Origin: Vibrio ichthyoenteri ATCC 700023 | GTDB taxonomy: Bacteria > Pseudomonadota > Gammaproteobacteria > Enterobacterales > Vibrionaceae | Direction: 5' to 3' | NCBI RefSeq assembly: GCF_000222605.1 | Contig: NZ_AFWF01000031.1 | Location: forward strand, 1 to 64,000 | Length of the DNA: 64,000 nucleotides | Program-made: the position numbers and the translations under genes | Shown: one piece after another, positions 29,834 to 39,358 of the stretch | How positions within the stretch are numbered: position 1 is the stretch's first letter | How the letters are laid out: each line of letters begins with the position of its first letter | Notes under the pieces: generated by a model | Database searches by the model: none | Told to the model about the DNA's origin: nothing | Seen by the model: only the letters and a program-made list of their open reading frames with translations

Positions 29834-30158
29834 AAACCGAGCTTTAGAAACACAGCGTTTCGCTTCGTCTCACGTCGAGGGACAAGATCGCTTGGGGATT
29901 CGGCAAGGCGGTTGACGATATTTAACTAACAAACGATATTCCGATTAGTGGTCATATAGGTCGTTATACGAACAAAAAGGGTTGGCATTGCGCCAACCCT
30001 TTGTCTTTTTAGTCGTTAATGTTTATTGGCCAGTGTTTAGCGGCCAACGTTGAGAAGTCTTACACTCTCGACTCTCTGATCTCTTTTCTCGACTCTTTCA
30101 CCTCTTTTCTCCAAGCGAAGTGCTCTCACTTCTATTGCCGCTTCTTGATGCTCTTAAA
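29834..30158. other. yfbV/ald convergent region with terminator and CT-rich tract
   Basis: Holds the yfbV terminator and then a CT-rich tract (about 30055-30145) made of degenerate CTCGACTCT/CTCTTTTCTC strings. The tract resembles a decayed relative of the 43-bp repeats at 35450-35600. No ORF here is credible. Confidence 0.5.
29976..30010 (+). terminator. Terminator after yfbV
   Basis: AAAGGGTTGGC (29976-29986) pairs with GCCAACCCTTT, followed by GTCTTTTT. It lies about 140 bases after yfbV. Confidence 0.75.
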
Positions 30159-31283
30159 TCAGTTAAACATCTCAATCGCTTTCTCTGGCTCAATGAATTC
30201 AAGGTTAAATGCTTCTGCCACTTCTTTGCAGGTCACTTTTCCGTGGATTACGTTCAAGCCTTCTAAGAAGCCTTTATCTTCGAGCAGTGCTTGGCGATAG
30301 CCTTTATTGGCCAGTTTGACTATATAAGGAAGCGTGGCGTTGTTGAGGGCAAAGGTTGAAGTGCGAGCCACTGCGCCTGGCATGTTGGCGACGCAGTAAT
30401 GAACCACATCATCGACAATATATGTTGGGTCTGCATGGGTCGTTGCATGTGAGGTTTCAAAGCAGCCACCTTGGTCGATGGCGACATCGACAACCGCCGC
30501 ACCGGGCTTCATTTTTTTGATATGCGCTTTAGTGACTAATTTGGGAGCGGCGGCGCCGGGGATTAATACCGCACCAATAACAAGATCGGCTGCGACAACG
30601 TGTTTTTCGATGGCGTCTTCAGTCGAATACACCATTTTTGCCCTTCCTTGGAACTCTTCGTCTAATTTGCGAAGCGCATCAATGTTTCGATCGAGAATCG
30701 TTACATCGGCACGCAGGCCGACGGCCATACGAGCAGCGTTGGCACCGACTACACCCCCACCTATTACTACGATTTTGGCTGGTTCCACTCCAGGAACACC
30801 GCCAAGTAATAATCCACTGCCGCCATGGGATTTTTCCAGAGTTTGGGCGCCTGCTTGTATCGACATGCGTCCTGCGACTTCCGACATTGGTGCAAGTAGT
30901 GGCAAGCGACCCATATTATCTGTTACAGTCTCATATGCTATACAGACGGCTTTACTCTTGATTAGCTCATCAGTTTGTGGAAAATCTGGGGCTAGGTGTA
31001 GATAAGTAAATAATATCTGCCCCTCGCGGAGCATTGAACGCTCGGAAGCTTGAGGTTCTTTTACCTTAACAATCATTTCTGCTGTCGAAAAAACGTCAGC
31101 AGCAGTAGGAAGAATGGATGCGCCTACAGCGATGTAATCATCGTCTGAGAATCCGATGCCAGATCCGGCTAGGGTTTCAACAAAAACTTGGTGACCTTGA
31201 GACACTAGCTCGCGGACGCTGGCTGGAATCATGCCGACGCGATATTCGTGGTTCTTGATTTCCTTTGGTACGCCAATGATCAT
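30159..31283 (-). CDS. ald: Alanine dehydrogenase
   Basis: A 374-residue NAD-dependent L-alanine dehydrogenase converting alanine to pyruvate and ammonium. The N-terminal half has the IGVPKEIKNHEYRVGMIP block with the substrate Arg and Lys region. The Rossmann glycine motif is VVIGGGVVGANAARMA (about residues 170-185). The C-terminal block VDVAIDQGGCFETSHATTH carries the active-site aspartate. Length matches the family. GAGGAGTCAGG precedes the ATG. It is divergent from lrp, and Lrp-type control of ald is well known, so the palindrome between the two genes may be a control site. Confidence 0.96.
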   Translation of the reverse strand: MIIGVPKEIKNHEYRVGMIPASVRELVSQGHQVFVETLAGSGIGFSDDDYIAVGASILPTAADVFSTAEMIVKVKEPQASERSMLREGQILFTYLHLAPDFPQTDELIKSKAVCIAYETVTDNMGRLPLLAPMSEVAGRMSIQAGAQTLEKSHGGSGLLLGGVPGVEPAKIVVIGGGVVGANAARMAVGLRADVTILDRNIDALRKLDEEFQGRAKMVYSTEDAIEKHVVAADLVIGAVLIPGAAAPKLVTKAHIKKMKPGAAVVDVAIDQGGCFETSHATTHADPTYIVDDVVHYCVANMPGAVARTSTFALNNATLPYIVKLANKGYRQALLEDKGFLEGLNVIHGKVTCKEVAEAFNLEFIEPEKAIEMFN

Positions 31284-31359
31284 CCTGACTCCTCATTTTT
31301 TTTTGGTTGTAATAACTGTGTGTAGGGTAGTATTGTCGAATTAATATCTAGTATAAGAG

Positions 31360-31376
31360 CAAATGTTTAACATTTG
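31360..31376. promoter_or_regulatory. Palindrome in the ald/lrp divergent promoter
   Basis: CAAATGTT-T-AACATTTG is a perfect 17-bp dyad around one base, flanked by TAGTAT and ATACTA repeats (31349-31382). It is a good candidate for an Lrp-family or other regulator site controlling both genes. Confidence 0.5.
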
Positions 31377-31439
31377 ATACTAAATATTAAAAAGATGTAG
31401 TATATATTTTTGCAAGGAAGTAATAAGGTGGAATAAAAA

Positions 31440-31934
31440 ATGGCAGACAACAATAAGAAGCCGTCCAAGGATCTAGACCGTATCGATCGCAACATTCTTA
31501 ATGAATTGCAGAAAGATGGTCGAATTTCAAACGTAGAGTTATCAAAGCGTGTGGGCTTGTCACCAACACCATGTTTAGAACGTGTTCGTCGTCTCGAACG
31601 CCAAGGATACATCACGGGTTACACTGCGCTACTTAACCCTCAGTATCTTGATGCGTCTCTATTGGTGTTTGTTGAAATCACGTTAAATCGTGGTGCGCCA
31701 GATGTGTTTGAACAGTTTAATACCGCAGTACAGAAACTGGATGACATTCAAGAGTGCCACCTAGTATCAGGTGATTTTGACTATCTATTAAAAACGCGAG
31801 TTGCTGATATGGGTGCATATCGTAAGCTGCTTGGCGACACATTACTGCGTTTACCGGGTGTGAATGACACACGTACTTACGTAGTAATGGAAGAAGTAAA
31901 ACAAACTAACCAACTAGTGATCAAAACCCGCTAA
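31440..31934 (+). CDS. lrp: Leucine-responsive regulatory protein
   Basis: A 164-residue Lrp with N-terminal helix-turn-helix (LDRIDRNILNELQKDGRISN then VELSKRVGLSPTPCLERVRR) and C-terminal RAM/AsnC ligand domain. The sequence is very close to enteric Lrp, and the lrp-ftsK order is conserved in gamma-proteobacteria. Lrp is a global regulator of amino-acid metabolism. AAGG lies about nine bases before the ATG. Confidence 0.96.
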   Translation: MADNNKKPSKDLDRIDRNILNELQKDGRISNVELSKRVGLSPTPCLERVRRLERQGYITGYTALLNPQYLDASLLVFVEITLNRGAPDVFEQFNTAVQKLDDIQECHLVSGDFDYLLKTRVADMGAYRKLLGDTLLRLPGVNDTRTYVVMEEVKQTNQLVIKTR

Positions 31935-32120
31935 TTTTGTTTATCAGTGGATAAGGGCCACCCAACAAAGTTTGATTAATAGACGATATGCGTCATTAAT
32001 TAGTGTCTTTTTTGGTCAGTGTCCACAATTGTTATGCACGTAGAGTGACAGAGGTGGAATACCTTTCGATATTCTGACGTTAGACAATTGGGTTTTTAGC
32101 TTCGATATGGTTAAATCTAT

Positions 32121-32155
32121 AGTCCGAGTAGCTTTGCTGCTCGGGCTATTTTTTT
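32121..32155 (+). terminator. Terminator or attenuator just before ftsK
   Basis: A 12-bp stem with two G-T pairs (32121-32132 with 32136-32147, TTT loop) is followed by ATTTTTTT. It lies only 22 bases before the ftsK ATG. It ends the lrp transcript or attenuates ftsK. Confidence 0.72.
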
Positions 32156-32176
32156 CCTAATAAAGATAAGTAAGTT

Positions 32177-35100
32177 ATGTTCAAAAAGAACAGCAGTAAA
32201 GTCGAAACAATTATAAAAACCGGGGAAGAGCCTCAGTCTACCCGTTTGTCGGGGCCTGATCGCCTGAAAGAGTGCAGCCTTATTGTCGCTGTACTCGCGT
32301 CTATTCTGCTCTATGTTGCTCTGTTAACCTTTAGCCCTGCCGATCCATCATGGTCACAAACGGCGTGGGGAGGGGATATCGCCAATGCCGGAGGCATGTT
32401 AGGTGCATGGTTTGCAGACACACTGTTTTTCTCCTTTGGATCATTAGCTTACACCATCCCATTATTAATCGTCGTGACGGCTTGGGTGTGCCTACGCAAG
32501 CGTGATGAAGATGACCCTCTTGATTTGATGCTGTGGGGCACGCGTTTTCTTGGCTTTACCATTCTGGTACTTACCAGCTGTGCGCTGGCAGATATCAACT
32601 TTGATGATATCTGGTATTTCTCTTCAGGTGGTGTGATTGGCGATGTTCTGACGAGTATTGCGCTGCCAACCCTAAATGCTTTGGGCACGACGTTAGTATT
32701 GCTGTTCTTGTGGGGAGCAGGGTTTACGCTGTTAACGGGTATTTCTTGGTTAACTATCGTTGATTGGCTTGGGCATTCAGCGATTAAGGCGTTTACACGT
32801 CTATTTAATCGCGTTCGCGGCGAACAAGATGAAGTCATGGAGCCACAACTAAAGCAAGTTGATGACTTCGATTCTGTACCGGTTAAGCCAAGTGCTCAAG
32901 TAGACGTGCAAGAGAGCCAAGAGCCGCCACGTCGTTACAACATTCATATGCCAGAGGCAGCAATAGCAGCGGCGACGAGCCAAGCAGTCGCTCAAGCGCC
33001 TTCTACGCAACAAGAGAGTGAGTTGGCTCAGCCAGCAACAATAGCGGCTGAAGCGCCGATTGAGACCTACCAGACCATACCTGAGCCTGTTGAAGTGGTT
33101 GATGTGCCGCAACAAAGCGTGTTTAACCAGCAAACGACGCCATACCATGCCAATAACGTTACTGCGGATGAAACCTCGCAAATTGAGCGAACTCGTCAGT
33201 TAGGAGCGACGATTGAGCAATTGGAACAAGACGCGACTCAAGCCGATGATATGGCGGATCAGTTCATCCCGCCTTGGCAGCAAGATGTTGCTATTGCTCC
33301 TGAAACGGCGGCGGCTATTGCGAGCACTGCGGCTCTGCAGTACGCAGAAAATAATCAAGTGGAAATTAGCCCAGCTACGAGTGAGGTTTTTGACAGTTCT
33401 CGATTAGAGAATTCGTCATTAGGCCAAACGTCATTAGAAGATAGCCCACTGCCAAACGAAGCGCCTTGGCAACAAGTTGAAACCGCAGCCACGCCTGAGA
33501 TTAATCAAACTCAGTTGGATGATATTACGCAAAATGTTGAGGTTAGTTCGAGCCACATCGAGCCAACGATTAGTTCATTTGACGTTGCAGAGCCGATTGA
33601 AGACGCTCAAGTTTCTCCGGTCATGTCTATCGATGAATCTGCGATCCCTGAAGCGGAAACCCAAGATCAAGACGTTTCAGCATTCCAGTCTATTGTGGCG
33701 GATGCACAAGCAAAAGTGGTGGCGAAACAAAATCCATTCTTGGTTCAGCAAGATTTGAATTTACCTAAACCAACGGAACCGTTGCCGACATTGGAGCTGC
33801 TGTACCATCCGGAAAAACGTGAAAACTTTATCGATCGTGAAGCGCTAGAAGGCATTGCTCGTTTGGTTGAGTCCAAATTGGCTGATTATAAAATCCAAGC
33901 GACCGTGGTGGATATTTTCCCTGGTCCCGTGATCACCCGTTTTGAGCTTGATTTAGCCCCGGGTGTCAAAGTAAGCCGTATTTCCAGCCTCTCAATGGAT
34001 TTAGCTCGTTCGTTGTCTGCGATGGCGGTGCGTGTGGTTGAAGTGATCCCAGGCAAGCCTTATGTCGGCCTAGAGTTGCCTAATATGAGCCGTCAAACCG
34101 TATTCTTCTCTGATGTGGTAGGTAGCCAAACCTTTATCGATGCAAAATCACCAACCACAGTTGTGCTAGGTCAAGATATTGCCGGTGAAGCGGTTATTGC
34201 CGATATAGCTAAAATGCCACACGTTTTGGTGGCCGGTACGACAGGTTCAGGTAAGTCAGTGGGTGTGAACGTGATGATCTTGAGTATGCTCTACAAAGCA
34301 TCACCAGAAGATCTACGCTTTATCATGATTGACCCGAAAATGCTGGAGCTTTCAATTTACGAAGGTATTCCACATCTACTCTCTGAAGTCGTAACTGATA
34401 TGAAAGATGCGTCCAACGCACTGCGTTGGTGTGTAGGGGAAATGGAACGTCGTTATAAGCTGATGTCGGCACTAGGTGTACGTAATATCAAAGGCTTCAA
34501 TGACAAGCTGAAAATGGCGGCTGATGCTGGTCACCCAATCCATGACCCATTGTGGAAACCGGGCGATAGTATGGATGAAGAAGCGCCATTGCTAGAAAAA
34601 CTGCCTTACATCGTGGTTGTGGTCGATGAATTTGCCGACCTTATAATGGTCGTGGGTAAGAAAGTTGAAGAACTGATTGCTCGTTTGGCGCAAAAAGCCC
34701 GTGCGGCAGGTGTTCACTTGATTTTGGCCACTCAGCGTCCTTCGGTGGATGTGATTACTGGTCTGATTAAAGCCAACATACCAACTCGTATTGCCTTTAC
34801 CGTTTCAACCAAAACGGACTCGCGCACGATTCTTGATCAAGGTGGCGCGGAATCGTTGTTGGGTATGGGTGACATGCTCTACCTAGCGCCAGGCTCAAGC
34901 CATACTGAACGTGTGCATGGCGCCTTTGCTTCAGATGATGACGTGCATGCGGTCGTCAACAACTGGAAGGCGCGTGGTAAGCCTAATTACATTGAAGAGA
35001 TCATTAGCGGCGAGCAAGGGCCTGAAAGCCTACTGCCGGGTGAATCGATGGAAGCGGATGAAGATACCGATCCATTGTTTGACCAAGTGGTTGAGCACGT

Positions 35101-35272
35101 AGTGCAGTCTCGTCGTGGTTCGGTTTCAGGTGTGCAACGCCGCTTTAAGATAGGTTATAACCGTGCGGCACGTATTGTGGAGCAACTTGAAGCGCAAGGC
35201 ATCGTGAGTGCTCCAGGCCACAACGGCAACCGAGAAGTCTTAGCACCAGCGCCAGGGCGTGACATGAACTAG
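32177..35272 (+). CDS. ftsK: DNA translocase FtsK
   Basis: A 1031-residue septal DNA translocase that links chromosome segregation to division. It has four N-terminal membrane segments (about 30-200); a long acidic Gln/Glu/Pro-rich linker (about 220-530); the RecA-like motor with Walker A GTTGSGKS at 687-694 and Walker [11 protein letters not shown] near 815; and a C-terminal gamma winged helix ([20 protein letters not shown]) that reads KOPS. It is shorter than E. coli FtsK (1329) mainly because of linker length. A hairpin with T-tract stands only 22 bases before the start, so most of the promoter must lie upstream of it. Confidence 0.97.
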   Translation: MFKKNSSKVETIIKTGEEPQSTRLSGPDRLKECSLIVAVLASILLYVALLTFSPADPSWSQTAWGGDIANAGGMLGAWFADTLFFSFGSLAYTIPLLIVVTAWVCLRKRDEDDPLDLMLWGTRFLGFTILVLTSCALADINFDDIWYFSSGGVIGDVLTSIALPTLNALGTTLVLLFLWGAGFTLLTGISWLTIVDWLGHSAIKAFTRLFNRVRGEQDEVMEPQLKQVDDFDSVPVKPSAQVDVQESQEPPRRYNIHMPEAAIAAATSQAVAQAPSTQQESELAQPATIAAEAPIETYQTIPEPVEVVDVPQQSVFNQQTTPYHANNVTADETSQIERTRQLGATIEQLEQDATQADDMADQFIPPWQQDVAIAPETAAAIASTAALQYAENNQVEISPATSEVFDSSRLENSSLGQTSLEDSPLPNEAPWQQVETAATPEINQTQLDDITQNVEVSSSHIEPTISSFDVAEPIEDAQVSPVMSIDESAIPEAETQDQDVSAFQSIVADAQAKVVAKQNPFLVQQDLNLPKPTEPLPTLELLYHPEKRENFIDREALEGIARLVESKLADYKIQATVVDIFPGPVITRFELDLAPGVKVSRISSLSMDLARSLSAMAVRVVEVIPGKPYVGLELPNMSRQTVFFSDVVGSQTFIDAKSPTTVVLGQDIAGEAVIADIAKMPHVLVAGTTGSGKSVGVNVMILSMLYKASPEDLRFIMIDPKMLELSIYEGIPHLLSEVVTDMKDASNALRWCVGEMERRYKLMSALGVRNIKGFNDKLKMAADAGHPIHDPLWKPGDSMDEEAPLLEKLPYIVVVVDEFADLIMVVGKKVEELIARLAQKARAAGVHLILATQRPSVDVITGLIKANIPTRIAFTVSTKTDSRTILDQGGAESLLGMGDMLYLAPGSSHTERVHGAFASDDDVHAVVNNWKARGKPNYIEEIISGEQGPESLLPGESMEADEDTDPLFDQVVEHVVQSRRGSVSGVQRRFKIGYNRAARIVEQLEAQGIVSAPGHNGNREVLAPAPGRDMN

Positions 35273-35273
35273 C

Positions 35274-35299
35274 AAGAAGCCGGCGAAAACCGGCTTCTT
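35274..35299 (+). terminator. Terminator after ftsK
   Basis: AAGAAGCCGG-CGAAAA-CCGGCTTCTT, a perfect 10-bp stem directly after the stop codon; the T-run is short. Confidence 0.65.
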
Positions 35300-35363
35300 A
35301 ACTATCGTTTGTAAAAACGTGGTCGAGAGTTAAAGCCTTCGATAGCAAAAGTCCCGAGAGCAG

Positions 35364-35390
35364 AAGCGCAGGTCATTCCTGCGCTTTTTT
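35364..35390. terminator. Second terminator in the ftsK/dsbB gap
   Basis: AAGCGCAGG-TCATT-CCTGCGCTT followed by four more T on the plus strand. It probably backs up the ftsK terminator. Confidence 0.6.
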
Positions 35391-35449
35391 ATAGGTGTAA
35401 AAAAGGGCTGGCATATCGCCAACCCTATCAGTCATAGCAGACCGTTAAT

Positions 35450-35600
35450 CTCGATTCTCGAAGTGCAGCTTTCTTGCTTCTGCTCTTCGCCTCTCGATTC
35501 TCAAAGCAAAGCGTTCTAGCTCTTGCTCTTCGCCTCTCGATTCTCGAAGCGCAGCTTTCTTGCTTTTGCTCTTCGCCTCTCGCTTCTCAACTCTTAAAGC
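35450..35600. repeat. Tandem 43-bp CT-rich repeat, about 3.5 units
   Basis: Three consecutive 43-base units begin at 35450, 35493 and 35536, each opening CTCGATTCTC and closing TTGCTCTTCGCCT or a close variant. A partial fourth unit from 35579 (CTCGCTTCTC) runs into the dsbB 3' end. Units 1 and 3 differ at few positions and unit 2 differs in its middle. Such CT-rich units look like an intergenic vibrio repeat family. A looser relative lies at 30055-30145. Confidence 0.75.
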
Positions 35601-36118
35601 TCTTTGCTCTTAGCAAACTGCGCAATCACGATAAACGCTAATGCCACCAGATTACCCGCAAAGATCACCACTAGCCATTGTGGCATCGAAAGCGTTAGGA
35701 ACTGCCATACCACTTCGGCGCAATCACCGTACGCTTCAAACATGCCCGGAATCCATTTGTTCAGCGGAGCCCAACTAGGGAAGGTAACGAACAGATCGCA
35801 GGTAGCAAAAGGTGATGGGTTGAACTGATAGTCAACGTGCTGAAGAGCAAGTTCTAAGCCCTTGTAAGCGCTCGCTCCCCATGCAGCAAGGCCAAGCCAA
35901 CGAACCCAAAGGTTCTGCGGTGCAATTAACCCAATAATGGCAGCGCCACCAATCCCCATCATTGCAACACGCTCGTAAATACACATAACACATGGGGCTA
36001 AATTCATTACGTGCTGGAAGTAGAGTGCACAGGCTTCAAAGATAACAATAAAGAAAAGTAAAAGAGACCATGACAGTCGCCCTTGAGAGAATGTTTTGAG
36101 TGTGGATAAAAAATTCAC
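35594..36118 (-). CDS. dsbB: Disulfide bond formation protein DsbB
   Basis: A 174-residue four-helix inner-membrane quinone reductase that reoxidises DsbA. Both catalytic cysteine pairs are visible: Cys43-x-x-Cys46 (CVMC) in the first periplasmic loop and Cys107/Cys133 in the second, spaced as in E. coli. GTG start with AGGA about nine bases upstream. The last codons overlap the 43-bp repeat array. It follows nhaB on the same strand after a terminator, an order typical of vibrios. Confidence 0.95.
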   Translation of the reverse strand: MNFLSTLKTFSQGRLSWSLLLFFIVIFEACALYFQHVMNLAPCVMCIYERVAMMGIGGAAIIGLIAPQNLWVRWLGLAAWGASAYKGLELALQHVDYQFNPSPFATCDLFVTFPSWAPLNKWIPGMFEAYGDCAEVVWQFLTLSMPQWLVVIFAGNLVALAFIVIAQFAKSKEL

Positions 36119-36140
36119 GAGTAATGTCCTTTACAGAAAT

Positions 36141-36169
36141 AAAAAAGCTCTGAATACTCAGAGCTTTTT
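36141..36169 (-). terminator. Terminator between nhaB and dsbB
   Basis: AAAAAGCTCTGA-ATAC-TCAGAGCTTTTT, a near-perfect inverted repeat with T-runs on both strands, 32 bases after nhaB. dsbB probably has its own promoter or depends on read-through. Confidence 0.78.
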
Positions 36170-36200
36170 AACGTGTAACAGTTCCCTAATCAAGGGAAAT

Positions 36201-37787
36201 TTAATGACCGCCTGACACTGCAGCGCTCACTTCACCCACGTGTTGAGTGATCCAATCCGCATCGTAGAACCAAGCAGTAGCCGGTTCAAGGAAGAACACG
36301 ATACCTGCAAGACCGACAAGCGCAAGCACGATGGTGTATGGCAGAGCCATGATAACCATGCGACCGTACGAAAGACGAATTAATGGAGCAAGTGCTGATG
36401 TAAGTAGGAATAGGAACGCAGCTTGACCGTTTGGTGTTGCAACAGAAGGTAGGTTAGTACCCGTGTTAATCGCAACTGCTAGCAGGTCAAATTGATCACG
36501 AGTGATTTGGCCATCAATCAGGGCTGATTTCACTTCGTTGATGTAAACTGTACCTACGAATACGTTGTCCGATACCATCGATAGCAGACCGTTAGCGACG
36601 TAGAATAGCGCTAACTGAGTGCCTTTATCTTCAACCGCAAGTACCGCATCGATAACTGGCTTAAATAGCTCTTGGTCAATGATAACCGCAACAACCGCGA
36701 AGAAAACAGCCAATAGAGCCGTAAAAGGTAGCGCTTCTTCAAACGCTTTACCCATAGAGTGCTCTTCAATTACACCGGTAAATGCTGTTGCAAGAATGAT
36801 GACTGACAGACCGATCAGGCCAACAGCAGCAACGTGCAGTGCAAGGCCAACGATTAACCAAACTGCGATAGCACCTTGAATCCAAAGTTTTGCCACATCT
36901 TGGTTAGTACGAGTCTTACGCTCTTCGTTGTCAAAATCGACTAGGATTTGGCGCACGCTATCAGGCAATTCTACACCGTAGCCGAATACTTTGAACTTCT
37001 CTACTAGCGCACAAGTTAGCATGCCACAGAAAAATACAGGGATAGTCACCGGAGCCATGCGGATCAAGAATTCCGCAAATAGCCAGTCAGCTTGGTCAGC
37101 AATAATTAAGTTCTGAGGTTCGCCTACCATGGTCATTACGCCACCTAGCGCAGTACCAACACCCGCATGCATAAGCAGTGAACGAAGGAACGCACGGTAG
37201 TTCTCAAGGTCATCACGAGTTAGCTCAGTAATGGTTTCGTCTTGAGTATGGTCATGGTCACCGATAAGGTTACCTGATGCCACTTTGTGGTAAATAGAGT
37301 AGAAACCAACCGCCACACTGATAACAACCGCAATAACGGTCAGTGCGTCAAGGAAAGCAGAAAGGAATGCAGCGGCAAAACAGAAGGCCATTGACAGCAA
37401 TACTTTCGAGCGAATCCCAAGCAATAATTTGGTAAAGATAAACAGCAGCAGCTGTTTCATGAAGTAAATGCCAGCAACCATGAAGACAAGTAGCAGCAGA
37501 ACTTCAATATTGGCAACCAGTTCATGTTTAACTTGATCGGCACTCGTCATTCCAATGGCGACGGCTTCAATCGCCAGCAAACCACCTGGTTGAAGAGGGT
37601 AGCACTTCAATGCCATTGCAAGAGTAAAAATAAACTCTGCAACTAATAGCCAACCTGCTACGAACGGATCGATGAAAAAGAATACGATCGGGTTGATAAT
37701 AAGAAATGAGAAAATGGCAACTTTGTACCAATCAGGGGCTTTACCAAGAAAGTTCTTAATAAACGCATTTCCGAGTGACATCGGCAT
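36201..37787 (-). CDS. nhaB: Na+/H+ antiporter NhaB
   Basis: A 528-residue polytopic inner-membrane sodium/proton antiporter with about twelve membrane segments. The N-terminus [20 protein letters not shown] and the blocks [22 protein letters not shown] and [20 protein letters not shown] match NhaB. It exports Na+ and is important for marine bacteria. Two ATGs are close (37787 and 37781); the first is the usual vibrio start (MPMSLGN). It is divergent from fadR, as in enteric bacteria. Confidence 0.96.
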   Translation of the reverse strand: MPMSLGNAFIKNFLGKAPDWYKVAIFSFLIINPIVFFFIDPFVAGWLLVAEFIFTLAMALKCYPLQPGGLLAIEAVAIGMTSADQVKHELVANIEVLLLLVFMVAGIYFMKQLLLFIFTKLLLGIRSKVLLSMAFCFAAAFLSAFLDALTVIAVVISVAVGFYSIYHKVASGNLIGDHDHTQDETITELTRDDLENYRAFLRSLLMHAGVGTALGGVMTMVGEPQNLIIADQADWLFAEFLIRMAPVTIPVFFCGMLTCALVEKFKVFGYGVELPDSVRQILVDFDNEERKTRTNQDVAKLWIQGAIAVWLIVGLALHVAAVGLIGLSVIILATAFTGVIEEHSMGKAFEEALPFTALLAVFFAVVAVIIDQELFKPVIDAVLAVEDKGTQLALFYVANGLLSMVSDNVFVGTVYINEVKSALIDGQITRDQFDLLAVAINTGTNLPSVATPNGQAAFLFLLTSALAPLIRLSYGRMVIMALPYTIVLALVGLAGIVFFLEPATAWFYDADWITQHVGEVSAAVSGGH

Positions 37788-38423
37788 GATTCAATTACTC
37801 TTATATGTTGTTACAAATAGACACTGCGCACGCTTGAATTCACGTGATCGGTAAACTGATGGCATACCGATGAAACAGCGACTTAGAAAAACAACACTCC
37901 GAAAACTGTCATGTGGCCTTGCCAAGTCACTCCCTGAGAAAGACAAGCACTTTTAACTTCGGTCGTCACTCTACTCTTCACCGTTATTTAGTCAATCATT
38001 ATGTTTATATTGACAAAATACATGGCTACTAATTGTAAAAAACGCGAGCGAAGTGGCGTAAGGCTACCATACGAGTTGTGATAAATTCTGTTTGCTGTCT
38101 CACGTCGTGCGAAAGCGAAGAATATGACGTTCTATTGAAGGGAAATAACCCTTAATAGTGCTGGGTTTTTGCGTTTTTGCAAAATAAGATTTAATAGTAA
38201 TGTCTTTGTTTACGGGTGTTTCAGCTATTTTAGTAGAGGTTAAAGTACTATTTTTTTAGTTTAGAGTTATAAAGAAATAGTGACCCTATCTTAATTGGAT
38301 TAGTGTTATTACTCTATTATTGTTTTGCGAGAAGTTTACAGTTCGTTTGTTTCCGATACGTAATAAGTAGTGGTATGATGAGTTTATCTGATCCCCTATA
38401 AATAGAATATTGGACACAACTCA
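37788..38423. other. Long nhaB/fadR divergent region
   Basis: 636 bases, A+T-rich towards fadR, with no ORF I can support. It holds the divergent promoters and a FadR-like site (38368-38384). The string GTCTCACGTCG near 38097 recurs near 29868 and may be a small dispersed repeat. I see no riboswitch. Confidence 0.5.
38368..38384 (+). promoter_or_regulatory. Candidate FadR operator
   Basis: TAGTGGTATGATGAGTT matches 11 of the 15 fixed positions of the enteric FadR consensus (AACTGGTCNGACNAGTT), 40 bases before the fadR ATG. It suggests autoregulation. Confidence 0.4.
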
Positions 38424-39263
38424 ATGGTCATAAAGGCAAAGAGCCCTGCAGGATTCGCAGAAAAATACATAATTGAGAGTATTTGGAAAGGGCGCTTCCC
38501 TCCAGGTTCCATTCTTCCAGCGGAGCGTGAACTTTCTGAGTTGATTGGTGTAACTCGAACAACGCTACGTGAAGTACTTCAGCGACTTGCGAGAGACGGT
38601 TGGTTGACGATCCAGCATGGTAAACCAACCAAAGTGAATCAGTTTATGGAAACGTCAGGTTTGCATATTCTCGATACCATGATGACCTTAGATGCTGAGA
38701 ACGCGACTTCTATCGTAGAAGATTTGCTTGCAGCACGTACTAATATTAGTCCTATCTTTATGCGTTACGCTTTCAAGGTAAATCAAGAAAGCTCACTGCG
38801 CACCATGCAAAATGTTATTGAATCATGCGAAGCGCTAATCACAGCAGAATCGTGGGATTCATTTATGACTGATTCGCAATATGCAGACAAAATTCGTCAA
38901 CATATTAAAGATGACGGTGAAAAAGATCCGCTTAAGCGTGAAGCAATTTTGATCGCGAAGACATTTAATTATTATGATTACATGTTATTCCAACGCCTTG
39001 CATTCCATTCAGGCAACCAGATATATGGCCTAATCTTTAATGGTTTGAAAAAGCTGTACGATCGTGTTGGTAGCTACTACTTTTCAAATCCAGAAACGCG
39101 TAAATTGGCACTGAAGTTCTACCGTGATTTGTATGAAGTATGTGAAACCGGTAACCGTGAGCAGATCCCAGCGATCGTTCGTCAGTACGGTATTGAAAGT
39201 GGTCAAATTTGGCATCAAATGAAAACAACACTGCCAACTAACTTTACCGAAGACGACAGCTAA
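38424..39263 (+). CDS. fadR: Fatty acid metabolism regulator FadR
   Basis: A 279-residue GntR-family regulator that represses fatty-acid degradation and activates unsaturated fatty-acid synthesis, released by long-chain acyl-CoA. The N-terminal winged helix ([40 protein letters not shown]) is nearly identical to E. coli FadR. Compared with the 239-residue E. coli protein it carries about 40 extra residues in the ligand domain (about 137-180, including [20 protein letters not shown]). This is the known Vibrio insertion that adds a second acyl-CoA site. The ribosome site is weak. Confidence 0.96.
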   Translation: MVIKAKSPAGFAEKYIIESIWKGRFPPGSILPAERELSELIGVTRTTLREVLQRLARDGWLTIQHGKPTKVNQFMETSGLHILDTMMTLDAENATSIVEDLLAARTNISPIFMRYAFKVNQESSLRTMQNVIESCEALITAESWDSFMTDSQYADKIRQHIKDDGEKDPLKREAILIAKTFNYYDYMLFQRLAFHSGNQIYGLIFNGLKKLYDRVGSYYFSNPETRKLALKFYRDLYEVCETGNREQIPAIVRQYGIESGQIWHQMKTTLPTNFTEDDS

Positions 39264-39295
39264 TTGTCCATTTAGTGAGTTAACCGCATAGTGAT

Positions 39296-39327
39296 AAGCC
39301 CGCCATAGCCATATGACGGGCTTTTTT
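39296..39327 (+). terminator. Terminator after fadR
   Basis: AAGCCCG (39296-39302) pairs with CGGGCTT (39317-39323), followed by TTTTG, between convergent fadR and hcr. Confidence 0.7.
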
Positions 39328-39358
39328 GTTTCATGCGAGCTCGCTTCCTTTGAGGTGA

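Noticed and set aside
35450-35600. CRISPR array
   Set aside because: The 43-base units are contiguous with no unique spacers and are CT-rich and partly degenerate.
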